NCBI RefSeq assembly: GCF_000717995.1
Contig: NZ_JODM01000005.1
Span: 248,001 to 312,000 of the forward strand
Direction of reading: 5' to 3'
DNA from: Streptomyces violaceorubidus
GTDB taxonomy: Bacteria; Actinomycetota; Actinomycetes; Streptomycetales; Streptomycetaceae
Length of the DNA: 64,000 bases
The position numbers and the translations under genes were made by a program. The stretch's first letter is position 1. Each line of letters begins with the position of its first letter. A model generated the notes under the pieces. The model made no database searches and had not been told where the DNA came from. It was given only the letters and a program-made list of their open reading frames with translations. Below are positions 36,102 through 44,808 of this stretch, piece after piece.

Positions 36102-37789
36102 GCCAGCGCCTCCCGTACCTGGGCCACCGTGAGCCACTTGCGCGGCGCCAGCACCTTGGCGACCTGCGGGGCGTACGACGGCGAGGCCACCACCACGTCC
36201 GCCGCCGGACCGTCGGCGATCACCTCGCCCTCGGCGAGCAGCACCACCCGGTGGGCCAGCTCGGCGGCCAGTTCCACGTCGTGCGTGGCCAGCACGATCG
36301 CGTGGCCCTCGGCGGCCAGGGCGCGCAGTATGCCGGCCAGCCTGGCCTTCGCCGCGTAGTCCAGGCCGCGCGTCGGCTCGTCCAGGAGGAGGAGCGGAGG
36401 ACGGGCGGTGAGGACGACGGACAGGGCGAGGGTGAGGCGCTGGCCCTCCGAGAGGTCCCGGGGGTGGGTGTCGTCCGGGACGCCGGGGAGCAGTTCGGTG
36501 AGCAGCGCGCGGCAGGTGCCGGGGGTCGCCTCCGCGTCCTGGTCGGCGGCCGCGCACTCGGCGGCGACCATGTCCGCGTACAGCAGGTCGCGCGGCTCCT
36601 GCGGGACCAGGCCGACCCGGCGTACGAGGTCGCGGGGGGCCGTACGGTGCGGTACCGCGTCCCCGGCCCGGACCGAACCGGCCGACGGTTCGACCAGGCC
36701 GACCAGCGCCGAGAGCAGCGTCGACTTTCCGGCGCCGTTGCGGCCCATCAGGGCCACCGTCTCGCCGGGGGAGACCGTCAGGTCCACGTGGCGCAGGGCC
36801 TGGACGCGATCGCGGCGCACGGCGAGGGAGCAGACCTCGGCGGCGTACGGGGTGGGGGAGGTGATCCTCTCCGAGGGCTTCCTGCGGCGACGCCAACGGG
36901 GGGTGACGGGGCGCGGGGCGGGTGGCGCCGGGAGCGGGGCGGACGGCGGCGGGGTGCGGTCCGGAACCTCCCGGCCGGACAGGCGCTCGCGCAGGGGGGC
37001 GGCCCGGCGGCGGGCGTCCCGGATCGTCAGCGGCAGCGGGGTCCAGCCCGCCAGCCTGCCCAGATCCACCACCGGCGGGTACACCGGGGACACCGCCATC
37101 ACCTCCGCCGGAGCGCCGATGAGCGGGGCCGCGCCGGGGGCCGGGAGCAGGACGACCTGGTCGGCGTACTGGATGACCCGCTCCAGGCGGTGCTCGGCCA
37201 TCAGGACGGTCGTACCGAGGTCGTGGACCAGGCGCTGGAGGACCGCCAGGACCTCCTCCGCGGCGGCGGGGTCCAGGGCGGAGGTCGGTTCGTCCAGGAC
37301 CAGGACCTCCGGGTGCGGGGTGAGCACCGAGCCGATGGCGACCCGCTGCCGCTGGCCTCCGGAGAGGGTGGCGATGGGGCGGGAGCGCAGGTCGGAGAGG
37401 CCCAGGAGATCGAGGGTCTCCTCGACGCGGCGGCGCATCACGTCCGGGGCGAGCCCCAGGGACTCCATGCCGTAGGCCAGTTCGTCCTCGACGGTGTCCG
37501 TCACGAAGTGGGAGAGCGGGTCCTGGCCCACCGTGCCGACCACGTCGGCGAGTTCGCGGGGCTTGTGGGTGCGGGTGTCGCGGCCGGCCACGGTGACCCG
37601 GCCGCGCAGGGTGCCACCGGTGAAGTGCGGGACGAGGCCGCCTACCGCGCCCAGGACGGTGGACTTGCCGACGCCGGAGGGCCCGGCGAGCAGGACCAGT
37701 TCGCCCTCCGGGACCGCGAAGTCCACGGCCCGGACGGTGGGTTCGGCAGCACCGTCGTACGTGACGGACACGTCCTCGAAGCGGATCAC
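36098..37789 (-). CDS. Fused ECF A1-A2 ATPase subunit
   Basis: The GTG at 37789 follows AAGGAGCCGTC and gives 563 residues with two ABC ATPase domains. Domain 1 (about 1-240) has AGPSGVGKST, LSGGQRQRVAI and VLVLDEPTSALD. Domain 2 (about 315-560) has MGRNGAGKST, LSEGQRLTLAL and LLLLDEPTRGLD. A Pro/Arg-rich linker joins them. This is the usual fused A1A2 of actinobacterial ECF transporters, powering uptake with the T and S proteins. It overlaps both neighbours by four bases. Confidence 0.95.
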   Translation of the reverse strand: MIRFEDVSVTYDGAAEPTVRAVDFAVPEGELVLLAGPSGVGKSTVLGAVGGLVPHFTGGTLRGRVTVAGRDTRTHKPRELADVVGTVGQDPLSHFVTDTVEDELAYGMESLGLAPDVMRRRVEETLDLLGLSDLRSRPIATLSGGQRQRVAIGSVLTPHPEVLVLDEPTSALDPAAAEEVLAVLQRLVHDLGTTVLMAEHRLERVIQYADQVVLLPAPGAAPLIGAPAEVMAVSPVYPPVVDLGRLAGWTPLPLTIRDARRRAAPLRERLSGREVPDRTPPPSAPLPAPPAPRPVTPRWRRRRKPSERITSPTPYAAEVCSLAVRRDRVQALRHVDLTVSPGETVALMGRNGAGKSTLLSALVGLVEPSAGSVRAGDAVPHRTAPRDLVRRVGLVPQEPRDLLYADMVAAECAAADQDAEATPGTCRALLTELLPGVPDDTHPRDLSEGQRLTLALSVVLTARPPLLLLDEPTRGLDYAAKARLAGILRALAAEGHAIVLATHDVELAAELAHRVVLLAEGEVIADGPAADVVVASPSYAPQVAKVLAPRKWLTVAQVREALA

Positions 37790-38961
37790 GACGGCTCCTT
37801 CACGGCGGGCTCGGGTGCGGGGGTGACGAACGACGGGAGCAGGCCGAGCAGTACGGCCGCCGCCGGCCCGAGGGGGAGGGCCGGGGCTCGCAGGGGGACC
37901 ACGCCCGGGTGCAGCGCCGCCGGGTCGCGCGCGGCGGCCAGGAACAGCAGCGCCGCGACCGCCGCGCCGGAGCCGGTGACCAGCCAGGCTCGGGCGTCCC
38001 AGCGGTCGGGGCGGTAGCGGGTGCGCACCGTGCGCCGGCCGCCGAGCCACAGACCCGCGACGGCGGCGGCCACGCCGGCCAGGAGTACGGGGATGCCGTA
38101 CGTGCCGCCCGCGGCGGTCAGCAGCCCGTACGTCCCCGCGCAGACGCCGAGCAGACCGCCGAGGGTGAGGGCGGCGGTGGTACGGCGGACGGCGGCCGGG
38201 AGCTGGGCGGTGCGGCCGTAGCCGCGGGCGTCCATCGCGGCGGCGAGGGCGACCGAGCGCTCCAGAGCGCCCTCCAGGACGGGGAGCCCCACCTGGAGCA
38301 GGCCCCGCAGGCCGCGGTCCGGCCGGCCGCGCAGCCGGCGGGCGGCGCGCAGGCGCTGGACGTCGGCGATGAGGTTCGGCGCGAAGGTGAGGGCGACGAC
38401 GACGGCGACGCCCATCTCGTACAGGGCGCCGGGCAGGGACTTGAGGAGACGGGCCGGGTTGGCCAGGGCGTTGGCGGCGCCGACGCAGATGAGGAGGGTG
38501 GCCAGCTTCATCGCGTCGTACAGCGCGAAGGCGAGGCCCTCCGCGGTGACTCGGCCGCCGAGGCGGATGCCCTGCGCCCAGTCGGGGAGGGGGACTTCGG
38601 GGAGCGTGAGGAGGGTGTGGGTGCCGGGGATCGGGGAGCCGAGGAGGGTGGTGAACAGCAGGCGGACGAGGAGGACGGCGAGGGCGAGTTTGACGAAGGC
38701 GCCGTAGGAACGGGCCCAAGGGGCTTGCGGGCGGCGGGTGATGACGACGTAGGCGGAGACGGTGACGAGGAGGGCGAGGAGGAGGGGGTTGGTGGTGCGG
38801 GTGGCGGCGGTGCCCAGGGCCAGCGCCCACAGCCACCAGGCGCCGGGATGAACGGGTGCGGTGCGCTGGTGGCGGGCGGGGGCGCCTGCGCGCGCCGGGG
38901 GGACCCCCGTCGTCCCGGCGGCACGACCGCCCGCACGGGGTGCTGCTTCAGCGGGTCGCAT
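37786..38961 (-). CDS. ECF transporter T component (CbiQ family)
   Basis: The ATG at 38961 lies inside the end of the preceding gene and gives 391 residues. After an Ala/Arg/Pro-rich N terminus there are five to seven helices and the coupling-helix motifs of EcfT: ARRLRGRPDRG near residue 220 and AAAMDARGYGRT near 255, each with the Ala-Arg-Gly type signature that contacts the ATPases. It is the transmembrane scaffold of the B12-linked ECF transporter. Confidence 0.93.
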   Translation of the reverse strand: MRPAEAAPRAGGRAAGTTGVPPARAGAPARHQRTAPVHPGAWWLWALALGTAATRTTNPLLLALLVTVSAYVVITRRPQAPWARSYGAFVKLALAVLLVRLLFTTLLGSPIPGTHTLLTLPEVPLPDWAQGIRLGGRVTAEGLAFALYDAMKLATLLICVGAANALANPARLLKSLPGALYEMGVAVVVALTFAPNLIADVQRLRAARRLRGRPDRGLRGLLQVGLPVLEGALERSVALAAAMDARGYGRTAQLPAAVRRTTAALTLGGLLGVCAGTYGLLTAAGGTYGIPVLLAGVAAAVAGLWLGGRRTVRTRYRPDRWDARAWLVTGSGAAVAALLFLAAARDPAALHPGVVPLRAPALPLGPAAAVLLGLLPSFVTPAPEPAVKEPS

Positions 38962-39601
38962 TCCTGCGCCGCCCTGCCTGCCAGGCGCCTGCGGCGGCCA
39001 GGGCGGCGATCACCGCGATGCCCGCGACGAGGCCGACCGACGGACCGCCCTCGTCCGCGCTCTCGTCCTTCTCGGGGGCCGCTGCCGTCCTCGGGTCCTG
39101 CTTCTGGGACACCTGCTCCCCGCAGCCCGACTTCGGGTAGCCCGCGATCGCGCACAGCAGGGCGTTGGTGTCGTAGCGGAGGGGACCGGCGACGGCGGCC
39201 AGGGCGTCGGCCGTCGTCGCGTCGGGGGAGACCTGCGCGCAGGCCGTGCGCGGGGCGGGCGGGGTCTCGCCGGACGGGGCGTCGGAGGCCGTGCCGAAGT
39301 CGAGGACCAGCGCCACCCTCTTGCTGCCGTCCTCGGCCGGGGTCTTCGCGCAGATCGACGCAAAGTCCGCCGTGCCGCGCGGCCGGGCCGCGTCGCCCGA
39401 GTCCTCGCTCACCGCGAAGCGGAAGCCCTGCACATCGCCGTCGGAGGGGCGGACCAGGGACGGGCCCTGGGTGGCGTAGACCCAGGCCCCGCCGTCACGG
39501 TCCCAGTAGGACCAGTAGCGGTACCCGGCGGCCCGCGCCTGGCCGGCGGTCCCGATCAGCAGGAACGCGGCCAGCAGGAAGAGGACGACGCGGCGGGTCA
39601 C
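38948..39601 (-). CDS. Secreted, C-terminally anchored protein of the B12 operon (possible intrinsic-factor beta-domain-like)
   Basis: The GTG at 39601 overlaps the previous stop as GTGA. The 217 residues start with a signal peptide (about 1-24, ending ARA), then YRYWSYWDRDGGAWVYA, a pattern of aromatic strands with a DGD turn like DUF4430/transcobalamin beta domains. Four cysteines suggest disulfides. A C-terminal membrane helix and an Arg-rich end anchor it outside. Its place between an alpha-helical repeat protein and the ECF T gene suggests it helps hold cobalamin at the surface. The beta-domain comparison is inference. Confidence 0.8.
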   Translation of the reverse strand: MTRRVVLFLLAAFLLIGTAGQARAAGYRYWSYWDRDGGAWVYATQGPSLVRPSDGDVQGFRFAVSEDSGDAARPRGTADFASICAKTPAEDGSKRVALVLDFGTASDAPSGETPPAPRTACAQVSPDATTADALAAVAGPLRYDTNALLCAIAGYPKSGCGEQVSQKQDPRTAAAPEKDESADEGGPSVGLVAGIAVIAALAAAGAWQAGRRRNATR

Positions 39602-40854
39602 GGCTGCTGCTTCTTGTTGCGGTTGCTGAGCAGGAAGCCGATGCCGATGCCGAAGACCAGGCAGACGCCGACGAACCACCAGACGCCGAAGGGCGAGTCG
39701 TCGTCCTTCTTCTCGTCCGACGTCTCGTCCGCGTGCGCGGACGCGGTGTCCTTCGCCGCCACCCCCTGCGGAGCCGGCCCCGTCGCGTTCAGCTTCGCCA
39801 CCAGGTCCGTGCCGCCGAAGTCGCGCGGGTCGGTGCCCGTGGCGTGGGCGGCGAAGATCAGCTGGGCGTAGGCGGCCGGGCCGCTCTGCGCGGCCCAGGT
39901 CGCGGCGTTCTTCTTCAGCCAGGCCAGCGGCTCGGCCGCCTTGTCCGTGCCGCCCTGCGCCGCGAGGGCGACGACGGCGTCGGCGGTGTTGCCGTAGTCG
40001 GGCTGGTCGGCGGAGCCGCCGAGGGCGGAGACGAGGTGGCCGTCCTTGGCGAGCGTGTCGGTGAGATACGCGGCGGCGTTGGCGGCGGCGCGCTCGCGGG
40101 TGGGCGAGTCCGCGTCGGCGCACGAGGCGGCGCCGGTCTTCTCACCGGCCTCGGCGACCAGGCCCTTGCCGAGCGAGCCGAGGACACCGGCGGCGGTCGC
40201 GTCCGCGTTGGCGAGCAGCTTGCCGTCCTTGTCGGGCTGGAAGGCGAAGGCGCCCGCGCCCTTGTCCTTCGCACAGGGCAGGGCGAAGGCCAGCAGGGCG
40301 TCGTACGGGGACTTGCCGCCCTTCGCGACGTCCTCGGGGTTCGTCTCGGTGGCGGTCAGGGCGCCGATGACGACGGAGGTGGAGTTGGCGTCGCTGGGGG
40401 TGCCGGGGCTGTAGCCCCAGCCGCCGTCCTTGTTCTGCACGGACTTCAGCCAGCCGAGGGCCTCCTCGACGACGTCGCCGTGGCCGCCGACGGCCCAGAG
40501 CGCCTGGACGGCGGCGGCCGTGTTGTTGGTGTCGATCGGTGTCCTGGCGTCGCAGGGCTTGGACGGGTCGGCGCGGAAGGGGGCGAAGGCGCCGTTCGCG
40601 CACTGCTGGTCCGTGAGCCACTTCACGGCCGTCGAGGACGGGACCACGCCCACCGTGTCCTGCGCGAGCAGCGCGAGGGACTGGCGCCAGACCCCGTCGT
40701 ACCGGGGGTCGGTGGTCCCGTACAGCCCGGACGGCGCGGTCGTGGACGGGGAGGCGGAGGGCGACGGATCGGCGGCGACCGCGGGCGCGGCGGCGGCGCC
40801 GATCACGGCTATGGCGGCCAGAGCCGCGGCGCTGCTGCGTCGGCGGACGTTCAT
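39598..40854 (-). CDS. Secreted (alpha/alpha)-repeat protein, intrinsic-factor/terpene-cyclase-like, likely cobalamin binding
   Basis: The ATG at 40854 gives 418 residues. A signal peptide (about 1-28, ending VAA) precedes a Ser/Pro stretch and repeated helical hairpins of the squalene-oxidase/prenyltransferase-repeat type: NTAAAVQALWAVGG, WLKSVQNKDGGWGYSPGT and NTADAVVALAAQGG. Human intrinsic factor and transcobalamin use this fold as the cobalamin-binding alpha domain. A C-terminal helix plus KKQQP anchors it in the membrane. It is the first gene after a cobalamin riboswitch, so B12 capture is the best hypothesis. Confidence 0.86.
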   Translation of the reverse strand: MNVRRRSSAAALAAIAVIGAAAAPAVAADPSPSASPSTTAPSGLYGTTDPRYDGVWRQSLALLAQDTVGVVPSSTAVKWLTDQQCANGAFAPFRADPSKPCDARTPIDTNNTAAAVQALWAVGGHGDVVEEALGWLKSVQNKDGGWGYSPGTPSDANSTSVVIGALTATETNPEDVAKGGKSPYDALLAFALPCAKDKGAGAFAFQPDKDGKLLANADATAAGVLGSLGKGLVAEAGEKTGAASCADADSPTRERAAANAAAYLTDTLAKDGHLVSALGGSADQPDYGNTADAVVALAAQGGTDKAAEPLAWLKKNAATWAAQSGPAAYAQLIFAAHATGTDPRDFGGTDLVAKLNATGPAPQGVAAKDTASAHADETSDEKKDDDSPFGVWWFVGVCLVFGIGIGFLLSNRNKKQQP

Positions 40855-40924
40855 GATCGGCGGGTGCCTTTCCCTGTGCGGGGTCCGGCAGCACGGGGCA
40901 CCCCCGGCGGCTCGGCCCCGTATG

Positions 40925-41090
40925 CCTCGACGGTGCCCGTGCACCGGCGGGCGCCGGGCACGTGAGCCGGTCACGTCCGTGCGGGGCAGTCCGGCTCACC
41001 GTCGCCGAGCCCCAAGGGGCCCGGCGGGCGGCTCACGGTTGCGGGTCAGCGCCGGAATTGCACCGGCTTCCCCCCGTACGGGTGATGACG
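40925..41090 (-). ncRNA. Cobalamin riboswitch
   Basis: On the minus strand the B12-box region reads GCCGGTGCAATTCCGGCGC followed by TGACCCGCAACCGTGAGCC at about 41069-41030, preceded by GGGGGGAAG. Further on comes GAGCCGGACTGCCCCGC. These are the conserved core elements of cobalamin riboswitches. It lies upstream of the surface receptor and ECF genes. A GC-rich hairpin region between it and the start codon could be the expression platform. This element fills most of the 40855-41171 gap. The exact ends are approximate. Confidence 0.9.
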
Positions 41091-41171
41091 ACGCCGCCAC
41101 TTTACCCGCCCCCGGGATCCGGGCCGAGGGGCGGCCGGAGGGCGGGAGCGGTCGGGGGATACGTTCCGGGC

Positions 41172-41843
41172 ATGCGTACGGGGAGACTGATCGGGGCGGG
41201 GCGCACGGCCGACGTGTACGAGGCCGGTGCGGGGTGGGTGCTGCGGCGCGACCGGGAGGGCGCCGGGGACGCGGTGGCCGAGGGCGCGGTGATGGAACAC
41301 GTGCGGGCGCACGGCTACCCGGTGCCACGGGTGCGGCCCGGGACGACACCGTCACCGCGTACGGACCTGGTCATGGAGCGGCTGTCCGGGCCGACGATGC
41401 TGCGGGCCTGCCTGGACGGGGCGTTGACGCCCCGGGACGCGGGCGGCACGCTCGCGCGGTTGCTGCGGCTGCTGCACGAGGTGCCCGCGTACCGCTCCAC
41501 CGACCCGGGCGTGCGCGTCCTCCACCTGGACCTGCATCCGGACAACGTGATCCTCACGGCCGACGGGCCCCGGGTGATCGACTGGTCCAACGCCGAGGAG
41601 GGAGACCCCGCGCTGGACTGGGCCACCTCGGCGGTGATCCTCGCCCAGGTGGCGGCCGTCGGCGGCCCGATGGCCGAGCCCGCCGCGGTCATGCTGGCCG
41701 CGCTGCTCGCTTCTCCGTCCGCCCTCACGCCGGACGGCCTCGCCGAGGCGCTGCGCCGACGGGCGGCCAACCCGACCATGAGCCCCCGGGAGGTGGCGGT
41801 GCTGCCCGCGGCCGGGGAGCTGGTCCGCTCCCACCTGGGGTGA
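41172..41843 (+). CDS. APH-like small-molecule kinase
   Basis: The ATG at 41172 gives 223 residues; the ribosome-binding site is poor. The N-lobe has LIGAGRTADVYEAGAGWVLRR, the catalytic loop is VLHLDLHPDNVIL, and the metal-binding motif is VIDWSNAEEGDPALDWA. These are the APH/choline-kinase family signatures. Such kinases phosphorylate antibiotics, choline or other metabolites; the substrate is unknown. It is divergent from the cobalamin operon. Confidence 0.9.
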   Translation: MRTGRLIGAGRTADVYEAGAGWVLRRDREGAGDAVAEGAVMEHVRAHGYPVPRVRPGTTPSPRTDLVMERLSGPTMLRACLDGALTPRDAGGTLARLLRLLHEVPAYRSTDPGVRVLHLDLHPDNVILTADGPRVIDWSNAEEGDPALDWATSAVILAQVAAVGGPMAEPAAVMLAALLASPSALTPDGLAEALRRRAANPTMSPREVAVLPAAGELVRSHLG

Positions 41844-41853
41844 ACGGCGGCCC

Positions 41854-42567
41854 TCAGCGGTGGGCGGCCTGTGCCGCCCGTCCGGCCCCCGACGCCCTTT
41901 CGGCCTCCGTCAGGTCGATCAGCCGGCACACCGTCTCGAGGTCCACCCGCACCTGGGCGAGCGAGGTGCGGCCGGCGAGCCAGGTGATCAGGGTGGAGAG
42001 CCAGGTGTGCTCGACGACCCGGACCGCCGACAGCTGTTCGGGGGTCGGGTTCTCCAGGCCGCCCATCGCGTCCAGGATGATCGCCGTGGTCTGCCGCGAG
42101 ACCTGGTCGACCTCCGGGGAGACACTGCGGTCGGCGAAGGTCAGGGCACGGGCCATCGCCTCGGCCAGCCGGGGCTCGCGCTGCAACGCGCCGAAGGCCC
42201 GCATCAGGGTCTGGGCCACCCGGTCCGCGGCCGTCTCACCGGTGGGCGGACTCTTGCGCAGGGTGCCGTGCAGCCCCTCCAACTGGTCGTGCATGGTCGC
42301 GACCAGCAGATGCACCTTGGACGGGAAGTACCGGTACAGCGTGCCGAGGGCGACCTGCGAGGACTCCGCGACCTCCCTCATCTGCACCGCCTCGAAGCCG
42401 CCCCGGCAGGCCAGTTGGGCGGTCGCGTGCAGGATGCGGCGACGGCGCTCCCGCTGCCGCTCGGTCTGGGGCGGGGCGGAGGAACGGTGCGCCGAACCGG
42501 ACGCCTCCGCTGCCGGATGGTCCACCTCGGTCACCTTCTCCCCCGTGGCGTGAATCACCTGATCCAC
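41854..42567 (-). CDS. TetR-family regulator, KstR-like
   Basis: The GTG at 42567 gives 237 residues. The helix-turn-helix region (RRRILHATAQLACRGGFEAV, then QMREVAESSQVALGTLYRYF followed by PSKVHLLVA) is very similar in style to mycobacterial KstR. A TGAAACTTGTTCTA motif that fits the KstR operator TnnAACnnGTTnnA lies 54 bp upstream, in the shared promoter with a glycosyltransferase operon. It probably represses itself and that operon and responds to an acyl-CoA-type ligand. The ligand is inferred from the family. Confidence 0.9.
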   Translation of the reverse strand: MDQVIHATGEKVTEVDHPAAEASGSAHRSSAPPQTERQRERRRRILHATAQLACRGGFEAVQMREVAESSQVALGTLYRYFPSKVHLLVATMHDQLEGLHGTLRKSPPTGETAADRVAQTLMRAFGALQREPRLAEAMARALTFADRSVSPEVDQVSRQTTAIILDAMGGLENPTPEQLSAVRVVEHTWLSTLITWLAGRTSLAQVRVDLETVCRLIDLTEAERASGAGRAAQAAHR

Positions 42568-42620
42568 TCGTCACAGCGCCCCTACCTGCCGGTAGATTCG
42601 GAGCCTCCGACGATCAAGTC

Positions 42621-42634
42621 TGAAACTTGTTCTA
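42621..42634. promoter_or_regulatory. KstR-type operator TGAAACTTGTTCTA
   Basis: This site matches TnnAACnnGTTnnA, the consensus reported for mycobacterial KstR, at every fixed position. It lies between the divergent TetR gene (start 42567) and the glycosyltransferase gene (start 42689), within a short AT-richer patch TCTAGATTAA that may contain promoter elements. Confidence 0.75.
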
Positions 42635-42688
42635 GATTAACCTCCCGACGTAGTGTCGCGGGACAGCGCAGTGAGAAGGGGGCCCAGA

Positions 42689-44080
42689 GTGACCGCCGAG
42701 GCCAGTCAGACGGGTCCCCGTCCGGAGCCCGCCGCCGACGGCTTGCCACCGCTGCGCATCGCACTCCTCACCTACAAGGGGAACCCGTTCTGCGGCGGCC
42801 AGGGCGTCTACGTCCGTCACCTCTCCCGCGAACTGGCCCGGCTCGGCCACCGCGTCGAGGTCATCGGCGCCCAGCCCTATCCCGTCCTGGACGTCCTCGA
42901 CGGCCGCGAGGACCGGCTGACGCTCACCGAGTTGCCCAGCCTCGACCTCTACCGCCAGCCCGACCCCTTCCGCACCCCCCAGCGCGGCGAGTACCGCGAC
43001 TGGGTCGACGCGCTGGAGGTCGCCACCATGTGGACCGGCGGCTTCCCGGAGCCGCTGACGTTCTCCCTGCGCGCCCGCCGCCATCTGCGGTCCCGCCGCG
43101 GCGACTTCGACGTCGTCCACGACAACCAGACCCTCGGCTACGGGCTGCTGGGCGACGTGGGCGCGCCCCTCGTCACCACCATCCACCACCCCATCACCGT
43201 CGACCGGCAGTTGGAGCTGGACGCCGCCGAGAGCCGGGGGCGCCGCTACTCGGTGCGCCGCTGGTACGCCTTCACCCGGATGCAGAAGCGCGTCGCGCGC
43301 CGCCTGCCCTCAGTGCTCACCGTCTCCGGCACCTCCCGCCAGGAGATCGTCGACCACCTCGGCGTACGGGACGACCGCATCCACGTCGTCCACATCGGCG
43401 CCGACACCGACCTGTTCTCGCCCGACCCGTCGGTGCCGCGGATGCCGGGCCGGATCGTGACGACGTCCAGCGCGGACGTGCCGCTCAAGGGCCTGGTCTT
43501 CCTCGTCGAGGCGCTCGCCAAGGCGCGCACCGAGCACCCCGGCGCCCACCTCGTCGTCGTCGGCAAGCGGCCCGCCGAGGGGCCGGTCGCCCAGGCGATC
43601 GGGCGCTACGGCCTCGACGGCGCCGTCGAGTTCGTCAAGGGCATCTCCGACGCCGAACTGGTCGACCTCGTGCGCTCCGCCGAGGTCGCGTGCGTGCCCT
43701 CGCTGTACGAGGGGTTCTCGCTGCCCGCCGCCGAGGCCATGGCGACCGGCACGGCGCTGCTCGCCACCACCGGCGGGGCGGTCCCCGAGGTCGCCGGACC
43801 CGACGGCGAGACCTGCCTCGCGGTGCCGCCGGGCGACGCCGACGCGCTGGCCGCCGGGCTGAACCGGCTGCTGGGCGACCGCGAACTGCGGGTCAGGCTC
43901 GGCGCCGCCGGACGCGAGCGCGTGCTGCGGCACTTCACCTGGGCGCGCGCCGCCGAGGGCACCGTCGCCCGCTACCGCGAGGCCATCGGCCCCCTCCCCA
44001 CGGCCACCCCGAGGACCGTGCCCGCGACCCCGACCCCCAGTGACACCGGCGTCTACCCCGAAAGCAGGGCCACGTGCTGA
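42689..44080 (+). CDS. GT4-family glycosyltransferase
   Basis: A GTG at 42689 with AGAAGGGGG six bases upstream gives 463 residues; a GTG at 42653 is possible but lacks a ribosome-binding site. The GT-B fold is clear: RIALLTYKGNPFCGGQGVYVRHLSREL near the N terminus, an acceptor-side domain, then the donor domain with VVVGKRPAEG and the GT4 motif EVACVPSLYEGFSLPAAEAMATGTALLAT. It opens an operon with a methyltransferase and a cyclase-like protein, overlapping the former. Sugar donor and acceptor are unknown. Confidence 0.92.
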   Translation: MTAEASQTGPRPEPAADGLPPLRIALLTYKGNPFCGGQGVYVRHLSRELARLGHRVEVIGAQPYPVLDVLDGREDRLTLTELPSLDLYRQPDPFRTPQRGEYRDWVDALEVATMWTGGFPEPLTFSLRARRHLRSRRGDFDVVHDNQTLGYGLLGDVGAPLVTTIHHPITVDRQLELDAAESRGRRYSVRRWYAFTRMQKRVARRLPSVLTVSGTSRQEIVDHLGVRDDRIHVVHIGADTDLFSPDPSVPRMPGRIVTTSSADVPLKGLVFLVEALAKARTEHPGAHLVVVGKRPAEGPVAQAIGRYGLDGAVEFVKGISDAELVDLVRSAEVACVPSLYEGFSLPAAEAMATGTALLATTGGAVPEVAGPDGETCLAVPPGDADALAAGLNRLLGDRELRVRLGAAGRERVLRHFTWARAAEGTVARYREAIGPLPTATPRTVPATPTPSDTGVYPESRATC

Positions 44081-44808
44081 CCGTCGACTTCTCCCGGTTC
44101 CCGCTCGCCCCCGGCGACCGCGTCCTGGACCTCGGCTGCGGCGCCGGCCGGCACGCGTTCGAGTGCTACCGGCGCGGGGCGCGGGTCGTCGCGCTGGACC
44201 GGAACGCCGAGGAGATCCGCGAGGTCGCCAAGTGGTTCGCCGCGATGGAGGAGGCCGGCGAGGCCCCGGCCGGCGCCACCGCCACCGCCATGGAGGGCGA
44301 CGCGCTGGCCCTGCCCTTCCCGGACGAGTCCTTCGACGTCGTCATCATCTCCGAGGTGATGGAGCACATCCCCGACGACAAGGGCGTCCTCGCCGAGATG
44401 GTCCGCGTCCTCAAGCCCGGCGGACGCATCGCGATCACCGTGCCGCGCTACGGCCCCGAGAAGGTCTGCTGGACCCTCTCCGACGCCTACCACGAGGTCG
44501 AGGGCGGCCACATCCGCATCTACCGGGCCGACCAGCTCCTCGCCCGCATCCGCGAGGCCGGGCTCAAGCCGTACGGCACCCACCACGCGCACGCCCTGCA
44601 CTCGCCGTACTGGTGGCTGAAGTGCGCGTTCGGCGTCGACAACGACAAGGCGCTGCCGGTGCGGGCGTACCACAAACTGCTGGTGTGGGACATCATGAAG
44701 AAGCCGCTGGCGACCCGGGTCGCCGAGCAGGCGCTGAACCCGCTGATCGGCAAGAGCTTCGTGGCCTACGCGACCAAGCCGCACCTGCCGCCGGTGGACG
44801 CCGCGTGA
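44074..44808 (+). CDS. Class I SAM-dependent methyltransferase
   Basis: The GTG at 44074 overlaps the glycosyltransferase end by seven bases and gives 244 residues. Motif I is VLDLGCGAGRHAFECYRRGA near residues 18-37, motif post-I is VVALDRNAEE, and FDVVIISEVMEHIPDDKGVL with LKPGGRIAITVP completes the UbiE-type core. The C-terminal region is long and aromatic (HSPYWWLKCAFG), which may bind a lipid-like substrate. Overlaps on both sides imply coupled expression with the glycosyltransferase and the next gene. Confidence 0.92.
   Translation: MLTVDFSRFPLAPGDRVLDLGCGAGRHAFECYRRGARVVALDRNAEEIREVAKWFAAMEEAGEAPAGATATAMEGDALALPFPDESFDVVIISEVMEHIPDDKGVLAEMVRVLKPGGRIAITVPRYGPEKVCWTLSDAYHEVEGGHIRIYRADQLLARIREAGLKPYGTHHAHALHSPYWWLKCAFGVDNDKALPVRAYHKLLVWDIMKKPLATRVAEQALNPLIGKSFVAYATKPHLPPVDAA

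Noticed and set aside
37909..40965. 1018-codon plus-strand frame over the B12 operon
   Set aside because: Gly/Arg-rich shadow; all recognisable proteins lie on the minus strand.
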